DNA of 36,466 nt from Candidatus Hydrogenedentota bacterium (GTDB lineage: Bacteria; Hydrogenedentota; Hydrogenedentia; Hydrogenedentales; CAITNO01), in contig JAAYJI010000145.1 of NCBI GenBank assembly GCA_012523015.1, forward strand, positions 1-36,466, in the 5' to 3' direction. The position numbers and the translations under genes were made by a program. This document shows positions 24,487 to 31,614 of the stretch, in pieces; the stretch's first letter is position 1, and each line of letters starts with the position of its first letter. Under the pieces are notes generated by a model. The model searched no databases. It was not told the DNA's origin and saw only the letters and a program-made list of their open reading frames with translations.

Positions 24487-24603
24487 CCGCGCCGGATCCT
24501 CTCTCTTAACCTATCCTGCCCCCAGCGTCTCATACGCCGCCCTTGCTCTTTTCCTTGACCTTTAGGTGAAGCAGGGGGAAAGGTATATTTATGGGTTAAA
24601 ATC

Positions 24604-24632
24604 TTGACACACCAACACCGATTCTATATGAT
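24604..24632 (+). promoter_or_regulatory. Consensus sigma-70-type promoter of the GLUG-repeat protein gene
   Basis: TTGACA (24604-24609), exactly 17 bases, TATGAT (24627-24632). It lies about 98 bases before the ATG at 24730, giving an untranslated leader of about 90 bases. It is the best promoter match in the window. Confidence 0.75.
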
Positions 24633-24729
24633 TATATTGGTTGGGATTAACTCAATATTCGTGTTTTGAATAGATATCTATTTCGGAAATGTACTATCGA
24701 TTCTTAGGATCGACAAAGGAAGGCGACCC

Positions 24730-26250
24730 ATGAAAAGGCGAGGAAGAACTGCGATCGTTGGCCTAATCGTTACACTGATTGTAGTGGCCTTTGCAGCAGG
24801 TTCGGCTGATGCGATTATTGAAATATCAACTGCTTATGAATTACAAAAGATCGGCAGTGTCGCCGGATGGTCGTTGGAGGACAGTTATGTGCTCATCAAT
24901 GATATTGATGCAAGCAGCACGGTGGATTGGAACGACGGGAAAGGCTTTTCACCTATCGGGAACAAAAGCGAGCCTTTTTTGGGCAGTATAGACGGGCAAA
25001 GATTTGTTATTCGAGGATTGGTTATTGATAAGCCCTTGCAAGATGGGGTGGGGCTTATTGGCGCTATGAGTATGGGCGCTTCCCTCAACAATATTTGGCT
25101 GGAGGACTGCGAAGTCATGAGTCAGGGCCATTATAATCATGTGGGACTCCTTGTCGGCTACAAGAACGGCGGCACCATCGAGAATTGTCATGGGACGGGA
25201 AAGATTACGGGATCCAATTTTGTGGGTGGGATCGTGGGCAGCAATGAAGCGGGTTTGATTAGCGGCTGCTCTGCCCGGTGCGAGGTGGTCAGCAATCAGT
25301 ATTATGTGGGCGGACTTGTCGGATACAACGAAGATACGATCAGCAGCAGCTGCGCCGTTGGCATGGTTACGGGGCAACAAAGTGTTGGCGGTCTTGTCGG
25401 CGAAAGTGGCGGCGGCACGATTAGCGGCTGTTATGCAGCGTGCGACGCCATGAGTAATAGCTATTATGTTGGCGGTCTCATCGGGAATCTGAAAGATACG
25501 ACGGTCAACAACTGCTATGCCATGGGTTCGGTCGTCGGCGGCAACCTATACAACGTTGGCGGCCTCATTGGAAATATGCAAAGCAGCTCCGTTGTCAATT
25601 GCTATAGTAAAGTAAAAGTTACGGGAGCCGGCTTCGCTGTGGGTGGTTTTGCCGGATACAATTACAATACCGAAACGGCGGCTTGCTATTGGGATTTGGA
25701 TCGTTCCGGACAGACGACGAGCGCAGGAGGAGAAGGGCGTACAACAGTGCAGATGCGCTACCCTTACGACGGCAACACCTATGAAGCATGGGACTTTGTG
25801 TATACCTGGGCTCATGATGTAGAGTCAGAATTCAACGGCGGATATCCATATCTGCAAGCGGTACAGCCCGAGCCGGACTATGTAGGTGACAGCGAGACAC
25901 CGAAGGAGGGTGAGGAGAGTGGGGAAGGAGAAAATTCAGCCGAAGGCGAAACAACTGTTGAAGGCGAAACGATTGTCGAAGGCGAAGCGACTGTCGAAGG
26001 TGAAGACGAAACAACCGTTGAAGGCGAAGGCGAAGCGACTGTCGAAGGTGAAGACGAAACAACCGTTGAAGGCGAAGGCGAAGCGACTGTCGAAGGCGAA
26101 GAGGATGATTTGGATCCGGGCAGCGGCTGCTGCAAGGCGAATGATAAGTTGCTGTCCTTGCCGGAATTGATAGAAAAGACACTGGGCGATTGGCTTGTCA
26201 TTGGTATGAGCCTCGTGGGTCTGGGCGTTATTTCGCGGCGCCGCGTCTGA
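24730..26250 (+). CDS. GLUG-repeat surface protein with acidic EGE stalk and C-terminal membrane anchor
   Basis: A 506-residue protein. It has a signal peptide (TAIVGLIVTLIVVAFAAGSADA), then beta-helical repeats of the GLUG type (YYVGGLVGYN, QSVGGLVGES, YYVGGLIGNL, YNVGGLIGNM, each after a GCYA-like turn), found in adhesins and surface proteins. From about residue 390 comes an acidic stalk of EGE triplets encoded partly by a 48-base tandem repeat. The end is GSGCCKAN, a spacer, a helix (DWLVIGMSLVGLGVIS) and RRRV. That last arrangement looks like a sorting or anchoring signal, as in proteins carrying a helix-plus-arginines tail. AAGGAAGG lies 7 bases before the ATG. The ligand is unknown. Confidence 0.85.
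   Translation: MKRRGRTAIVGLIVTLIVVAFAAGSADAIIEISTAYELQKIGSVAGWSLEDSYVLINDIDASSTVDWNDGKGFSPIGNKSEPFLGSIDGQRFVIRGLVIDKPLQDGVGLIGAMSMGASLNNIWLEDCEVMSQGHYNHVGLLVGYKNGGTIENCHGTGKITGSNFVGGIVGSNEAGLISGCSARCEVVSNQYYVGGLVGYNEDTISSSCAVGMVTGQQSVGGLVGESGGGTISGCYAACDAMSNSYYVGGLIGNLKDTTVNNCYAMGSVVGGNLYNVGGLIGNMQSSSVVNCYSKVKVTGAGFAVGGFAGYNYNTETAACYWDLDRSGQTTSAGGEGRTTVQMRYPYDGNTYEAWDFVYTWAHDVESEFNGGYPYLQAVQPEPDYVGDSETPKEGEESGEGENSAEGETTVEGETIVEGEATVEGEDETTVEGEGEATVEGEDETTVEGEGEATVEGEEDDLDPGSGCCKANDKLLSLPELIEKTLGDWLVIGMSLVGLGVISRRRV
25987..26097 (+). repeat. 48-base tandem repeat within the EGE stalk
   Basis: Two identical 48-base units start at 25987 and 26035, followed by a partial third from 26083. Each encodes a 16-residue Ala-Thr-Val-Glu-Gly-Glu / Thr-Thr-Val-Glu-Gly-Glu-Gly-Glu block. 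Identity at silent positions points to recent duplication and possible length variation between strains. Confidence 0.9.
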
Positions 26251-26460
26251 TACAATTCAAATCGAATGTTAGAAGAGGAGCACCTTTTTTAAGGACTTCT
26301 GTTACTGATTTTTAAACACCCCCCTTTCTTTCGTATGATTAAGCGGATTATGTACGCATTTTCATGCGGTCTTTCTCCGTTTAACGAATTTGGGATCACC
26401 GGAATACTTTCGTGATCTCAGTCTTTGCTGTGTTTCACCATCAATCAAAGGAACTGCGCC

Positions 26461-29400
26461 ATGTTTTCTTTAACGAGCCTGTTCGCCCTTGCCAGTGTCA
26501 CGCTTGTAGGAGTATCATCCACTATGCAGCCGATTTCTCTCACTACCGAATACCGTATTAATCCTGAGGGTATTGATGTGCCCTCTCCTCGTTTTTCATG
26601 GATGTTGGAAGCGGAACAGCGCGATCGTGTCCAGAGTGCCTACCAGATTTTGTGTGCTGATTCGGAGGCGCACTTGGCTCAAGACGAAGGAAACTTGTGG
26701 GATTCGGGGCAAGTCGATTCAAGCGATTCACTGCACATCCCTTATGAAGGGGTCGCCTTAGGATCACGGACGCTGTGTTGGTGGGAGCTGCGCGTTTGGG
26801 ACAACGAGGGCGCTGTGTCTGCATGGAGTGCGCCCGCTCGTTTCAGTGTGGGGCTCTTAGAAAAAGAAGATTGGCAGGCGCAATGGATTGGCGGTTCGCA
26901 AGAGGATCTCGTTGATTTAGAAATTGCCGGCGCGCCAAATGTGGATCAGGCACGATGGATCTGGTATCCCGATGAGAAGCCGAATGAAAATGCGCCCGAG
27001 GGAGATTGTTGGTTCCGCTATAGCCTTGAATTGCCGTCCTCCATGGGTATTATCAGCGCCCGTCTTTTCATGGCGGTAGACAACAGCGCGGAACTATGGA
27101 TCAACGGCGCTCAGGTCGGTTTAGGAGAAGGGACGATCGATAATTGGAAGCGGATCCGTCCTTTTTTGGTGGAAGGATTTTTGAAACCGGGCAGCAATAC
27201 GCTGGCGGTAAAAGCGCACAATACAAACGGACCGGCAGGCTGGATTGCTGCTTTGCGCATCGTGGGCAACAACGGCACAACCGTTGATTTATATTCCGGA
27301 AAAGATTGGAAGTGCAGCAATGAGGATCCCGGCAAGAATTGGTTGGCTGCCGAATTTGACGACAGCAGCTGGCGCAATGCTTTTGAGATTGGTCTTCTCC
27401 GTTCGGCTCCTTGGGAAGAGAGTGTGGTGCATCATGCGCAATTTAGGCCGGTAGCGCAGCTGCGCCGCAGTTTCGAAGCGAAGCCCGAGCTTCGCCGTGC
27501 CGTCCTATATGTAACGGCTTTGGGTATTGCAGATTTCCGGTTGAACGGAAAGCGGATAAGCGCAGATTATTTCACGCCGGGCTGGACTGATTATCGGAAA
27601 CGCTTGTATTACCACACCTACGATGTGAGCGAGATGCTGCGCAGCGGTGAGACCAACGTGTTAAGCGCGCGCTTGGCGAACGGATGGTACGCCGGTCATA
27701 TTGGACATAAATTCCCGGGACTCTATGGCACCCGCCCCAAATTATATGGTCAGCTGGAACTGGAATACGCCGATGGTACGCGTGAGTGCATCCCCACGGA
27801 TGGCGAATGGCGCTGCAGTTACGGCGAGATTCGCGGTGCAGATCTCTTGCAAGGGGAGAACTATGATCTACGCCTTTCCACGCCGGGATGGACCGGCGTC
27901 GATTTTGATGATGCCTCTTGGGAGCCGGTAACGCTTGCGGAACCTGAGATTGTGCCGCCCCTCCTTGAAGCTTATCCCGGCGCGCCTGTGCGCCAATTTG
28001 AACGGTTCACGGCGCAAAGCTGCACTGAACCCGAAGCCGGTGTTTATGTGTACGATCTGGGTCAAAATATAGTGGGTTGGGTACGCCTTCAGCTGGCGGG
28101 AAAAGCGGATCAGCGCATTCAAGTGCGCCATGCGGAAATGCTCCAAGACAACGGCATGGTTTATACGGAGGCGCTGCGCAGTGCGCAGGCGGCAGATACC
28201 TATCTGCTCGCTCAGGACGGCGATGTTGTGCTGGAACCTGCCTTCACCTTTCATGGCTTTCGCTATGTGGAAATTCGAGGTCTGGAAGCTGCGCTGCCGC
28301 CCGAAGCGGTTACAGGCATCATGATGCAGGCTGACGTGCCGATTACGGCGCATTTTGAAAGTTCCAATCCGCTGTTAAACCAGCTTGCCCATAATATTGC
28401 CTGGGGATTGAAAGGTAATTATCTGGAGGCTCCCACCGATTGTCCGCAGCGTGATGAACGGCTGGGCTGGACCGGCGACGCACAATTCTTCATGCCCACT
28501 GCCCTGTATACGGCGGGCATAGGCGCGGTCTTTAATAAGTGGCGCGTCGATCTGATCGAGGACGGTCAATTGGAAAACGGCAGTTTTCCCCATGTCGCTC
28601 CTGACGTTATTTTCTCGGGCGGAGCGGTGGCGTGGGGAGATGCTGCGATGATCTGCCCTTGGCTCTACTACCAGTTTTATGGTGACAAGAGTATTATTGA
28701 GCGCCACTATGACCGCCTTATAAAAGGCATGGATTTCTTGGAAAGTACGAGCAGCAATTATATCCGTAAAGACCTTGGTTTCGGCGATTGGCTCAACCTT
28801 GGCGGCGGCGCAAAAGATGAAGTTATTTGCACGGCCTATTTTGCCTATTTGGCAGATATCATGTCGCAGATGGCAGATGTTATCGGCCGTCGTGAAGAGG
28901 CGGCTCGCTACGCGGCGCTCCATCAGACGATACGCCAAACCTTTATCGATAATTTTGTTGATGAGGAAGGCCGCATTCTGGAAAGCAGTCAGACCGGTTA
29001 CGCCTTGGCTTTTGCTTTTGATCTGATCCCTGAAGACTTACGCGAAAAAGCGGCTGAAAATTATCTGAAAGAAATCGAGCGCTTCGATGGTCATCTGGCG
29101 ACAGGCTTCATTGGAACGCCGCGCCTGCTGCCCACGCTGAGCTTGGCAGGACATGACGATGTGGCTTACAGTTTGCTCATGAATACGGATTATCCGTCGT
29201 GGTTGTTTCAGGTGATCCAAGGCGCTACGACCATGTGGGAACGGTGGAACGGGTGGACCCCCGACGAAGGCTTCTCCGATTCAAGGATGAATTCCTTCAA
29301 CCACTATGCCTTTGGTGCCGTGGGAGAATGGCTGTACAGCCGAATTGCAGGTATACGTTTGGAGACCCCCGGCTTTAAACGAATTCGCATTGAACCGGTA

Positions 29401-29676
29401 CCGGGCGGCGGGTTGACCAATGCCTCCATGCTGTATCAGTCCATACGGGGTACCATCTTGTCGTCGTGGCGGATTGAAGATGGACAATTCTTTTTGGATG
29501 TGGACATACCCGCCAATACGACGGCAACTGTGCGTATTCCCACATCGGATGCCGACGGCGTGATGGAAGGCGGCGAGAGTCTAGATAGCGTGGGCATTGT
29601 GAAAGAGAGCAGCGATGCGGAAAGTATTTCTTTTCACATTGGCTCCGGAAAATATCGTTTCCAAGCGGCGCTTTGA
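26461..29676 (+). CDS. Secreted alpha-L-rhamnosidase, glycoside hydrolase family 78
   Basis: About 1,071 residues. It has a signal peptide (FSLTSLFALASVTLVGVSST), then the N-terminal fibronectin-like part (TEYRINPEGIDVPSPRFSWML ... YQILCADS). An inserted sandwich domain (WIWYPDEKPNENAPEGDCWFRY ... LWINGAQVG) is followed by the rhamnosidase N domain (LRRSFEAKPELRRAVLYVTALG), the conserved YDLGQNIVGWVRL, and the alpha6/alpha6 catalytic barrel. That barrel contains the acidic active-site cluster DCPQRDERLGWTGD (about 660-673) and TMWERWNGWTP. The C-terminal beta domain ends with IPANTTATVRIPT. The enzyme removes terminal L-rhamnose from plant or bacterial glycans. An upstream in-frame start at 26425 exists, but the ATG at 26461 has AAAGGA about 8 bases upstream and begins the signal peptide. 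Confidence 0.92.
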   Translation: MFSLTSLFALASVTLVGVSSTMQPISLTTEYRINPEGIDVPSPRFSWMLEAEQRDRVQSAYQILCADSEAHLAQDEGNLWDSGQVDSSDSLHIPYEGVALGSRTLCWWELRVWDNEGAVSAWSAPARFSVGLLEKEDWQAQWIGGSQEDLVDLEIAGAPNVDQARWIWYPDEKPNENAPEGDCWFRYSLELPSSMGIISARLFMAVDNSAELWINGAQVGLGEGTIDNWKRIRPFLVEGFLKPGSNTLAVKAHNTNGPAGWIAALRIVGNNGTTVDLYSGKDWKCSNEDPGKNWLAAEFDDSSWRNAFEIGLLRSAPWEESVVHHAQFRPVAQLRRSFEAKPELRRAVLYVTALGIADFRLNGKRISADYFTPGWTDYRKRLYYHTYDVSEMLRSGETNVLSARLANGWYAGHIGHKFPGLYGTRPKLYGQLELEYADGTRECIPTDGEWRCSYGEIRGADLLQGENYDLRLSTPGWTGVDFDDASWEPVTLAEPEIVPPLLEAYPGAPVRQFERFTAQSCTEPEAGVYVYDLGQNIVGWVRLQLAGKADQRIQVRHAEMLQDNGMVYTEALRSAQAADTYLLAQDGDVVLEPAFTFHGFRYVEIRGLEAALPPEAVTGIMMQADVPITAHFESSNPLLNQLAHNIAWGLKGNYLEAPTDCPQRDERLGWTGDAQFFMPTALYTAGIGAVFNKWRVDLIEDGQLENGSFPHVAPDVIFSGGAVAWGDAAMICPWLYYQFYGDKSIIERHYDRLIKGMDFLESTSSNYIRKDLGFGDWLNLGGGAKDEVICTAYFAYLADIMSQMADVIGRREEAARYAALHQTIRQTFIDNFVDEEGRILESSQTGYALAFAFDLIPEDLREKAAENYLKEIERFDGHLATGFIGTPRLLPTLSLAGHDDVAYSLLMNTDYPSWLFQVIQGATTMWERWNGWTPDEGFSDSRMNSFNHYAFGAVGEWLYSRIAGIRLETPGFKRIRIEPVPGGGLTNASMLYQSIRGTILSSWRIEDGQFFLDVDIPANTTATVRIPTSDADGVMEGGESLDSVGIVKESSDAESISFHIGSGKYRFQAAL

Positions 29677-29728
29677 TAGGAAGCGTGTAGAATGCTAGGG
29701 AGCGATAGATGGTCGCGCCTGTGTGAGA

Positions 29729-29866
29729 TTAACGGATCATTTCTTCGTTGGAGTCGGTGCCTTCCGAGGGCTGTTTTTTCCAAAACATGCGTCGGAAACA
29801 AAAGATGTTCAGTGCGAAGATAATGATCCAGATGGAACCCATAAAGAGCCACGATAGGGTGGTCAT
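29729..29866 (-). CDS. Small single-helix subunit of the NSS transporter (MetS-like)
   Basis: A 45-residue protein: MTTLSWLFMGSIWIIIFALN begins a single membrane helix, followed by a basic stretch (FRRMFWKKQ) and an acidic tail ending in EEMIR. Its ATG overlaps the TGA of the symporter gene (ATGA), so the two are translationally coupled. In Corynebacterium the methionine/alanine importer MetP needs the small one-helix protein MetS encoded directly after it. The size, topology and overlap here match that arrangement. It is too short for most gene finders. Confidence 0.75.
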   Translation of the reverse strand: MTTLSWLFMGSIWIIIFALNIFCFRRMFWKKQPSEGTDSNEEMIR

Positions 29867-31434
29867 GATGCTTCCTCCTCGACGGTGGGGAGCTCGTCAT
29901 CAAGCGTGCTGTTATGGTTGCGCCATGCATAGCGCACGGCTGCGATGAGCGCCAATGCCGTGCCGATAATCATGATCCGTGCCAGCCACAGGTAGGGTTG
30001 GGATTGTGCTTCCACATTTTTCATGAGCAAGCGTGCCAACAATCCATCGTAGGCATACCAGATTAAGAGAAGCGCCATGAAGGTGGGGGTGATGTATTTC
30101 ATGATGTAGAAAAAGATGCGGGGCACACGAAGATCTGCGCCCAGGTGCATTTCTTTCCAGCCTTTGCTCATGCCGAAGATCCAGGAAAAGATAACGGTTT
30201 CGATGGCGGCGAAGAGTACGAGCCCAAAGTCGCCCACCCAATAATCGATTTCGTCGAGTACGCCGCGGTGCATAAACAAAACGACGGGCTGCATGATGAT
30301 GAACACGCTTACCGCGATGAATTTCACGCCCTGTTCGCGGGTGAGCCGTAGCTCTTCTTCCAGAAAAACGAGGAGGGGTGTAAACATGGCCATGGATGAG
30401 GTTAAGCCTGCGAGGAACAAAAGCAAAAACCACAGGGTCCCGAAAAACTGTCCTGCAGGCATTTGTTGGAATATGACGGGCAGCGCAAAGAAGCCTAGGG
30501 AGAAGGTTCCTTCCTGTGCGATGGTTTGCGCTTGGGCAACACCAAAAAAGAGGACTGCTGCCGGTATGGCAATGGTCCCGCCCAAAATGACTTCTGCGAA
30601 TTCGTTGGTGGCGCAGGCGCTCAATCCGCTCAGGACGATATCGTGTTTTTTTCTCAAATAACTGGCGTAGGTGTGAATCATGCCCAGCCCCACGCTGAGC
30701 GTGAAAAAGACTTGCCCTGTGGCTGCGATCCACACGTCAGAAGAGAAAAGGGTGCTCCAGTCGTCAATGTGCCAAATCTGACCCAGTCCCACGCCGATGC
30801 TGCGCCCCTCCATAGGGGGGAGCGTCAAGACGCGGATGGCAAGGATGATACCAATAAAGAGGAGCAGGGGCATGCAATATTTCGCTACAATTTCAATGCC
30901 CCGCGAGATGCCGCGGCTGAAGACAATCACGTTGACCGCAAAGGTGATGAGAAAAAACAGATAGGATTGGGGGTTAAACGCGAAGAAGCCATCCTTCATA
31001 CCAAGGTAATTGGAAAAAACGGTTTTCATTTCGCCGTGGCTTGTTTGACCCCAGTAACTGCCGGTCATGGTTTGCCAAGCGTATCCAAGGGACCACGATT
31101 CAATGTAAATGTAATAGACGCCGACCATGGCGGGCAGGAGTATGCCGAAAATACCTAAGTATTTGGCTGCGGGATGGCGCCAGAGGCGGTGGAACATGCC
31201 GGGCGTACTGCCATGACCGTATCCGCCGCCATAGCGGCCGATGGACCATTCCATCCACATGAGGGGTATGCCCAATAAGGTCAATGCGCATAAGTAGGGG
31301 ATCATAAAAGCGCCGCCGAACTGTGCCGCTTTTCCGGGGAACCGCAAAAAGTTGCCGAGCCCTACGGCATTTCCGGCCATGGCCATGATCAGGCCGAAAC
31401 GGGTTGCCCATCCGTCATGGCGTCGCTGCTTCAT
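29863..31434 (-). CDS. Sodium-dependent transporter of the neurotransmitter:sodium symporter (NSS) family
   Basis: A 523-residue LeuT-fold symporter that drives uptake of an amino acid or related amine with the sodium gradient. The helix 1 motif NAVGLGNFLRFP, with the unwound sodium-binding centre, is followed by GGAFMIPYLCALTLLGIPLMWMEWSIGRYGG. About 12 helices follow, including FFTLSVGLGMIHTYASYLRKK (helix 6 region) and LLLFLAGLTSSMAMFTPLLVFLEEE (helix 8). GGAG lies about 8 bases before the ATG. The small subunit gene overlaps its end, which favours the MetP group (methionine/alanine) over a eukaryote-like amine transporter. It fits a cell making an ion gradient with Rnf, if Rnf pumps sodium. 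Confidence 0.92.
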   Translation of the reverse strand: MKQRRHDGWATRFGLIMAMAGNAVGLGNFLRFPGKAAQFGGAFMIPYLCALTLLGIPLMWMEWSIGRYGGGYGHGSTPGMFHRLWRHPAAKYLGIFGILLPAMVGVYYIYIESWSLGYAWQTMTGSYWGQTSHGEMKTVFSNYLGMKDGFFAFNPQSYLFFLITFAVNVIVFSRGISRGIEIVAKYCMPLLLFIGIILAIRVLTLPPMEGRSIGVGLGQIWHIDDWSTLFSSDVWIAATGQVFFTLSVGLGMIHTYASYLRKKHDIVLSGLSACATNEFAEVILGGTIAIPAAVLFFGVAQAQTIAQEGTFSLGFFALPVIFQQMPAGQFFGTLWFLLLFLAGLTSSMAMFTPLLVFLEEELRLTREQGVKFIAVSVFIIMQPVVLFMHRGVLDEIDYWVGDFGLVLFAAIETVIFSWIFGMSKGWKEMHLGADLRVPRIFFYIMKYITPTFMALLLIWYAYDGLLARLLMKNVEAQSQPYLWLARIMIIGTALALIAAVRYAWRNHNSTLDDELPTVEEEAS

Positions 31435-31614
31435 CCTCTTCTCTCCATGAATACTCCTTGGTGTTGCGCTTTATATTTTTTCGTCACTCCCCTTATGCAT
31501 CATCGTGAGCAACACACAGTCCCTATTGGTGAATCGATATATTTCCAAAGAGCGGATCATCGTTTCCTTTTTTTCAAGCATACCAAAATCCCGGACTCCG
31601 CTTAAAGGGAAGTT

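Noticed and set aside
25832-26255. Minus-strand open frames rich in Ser/Pro or Arg/Leu
   Set aside because: They are artefacts of the EGE-encoding tandem repeat read on the other strand.
26390-26415. Operator before the rhamnosidase gene
   Set aside because: GATCAC and GTGATC form an inverted pair around 12 bases, but a 6-base half-site is expected by chance and nothing else supports it.
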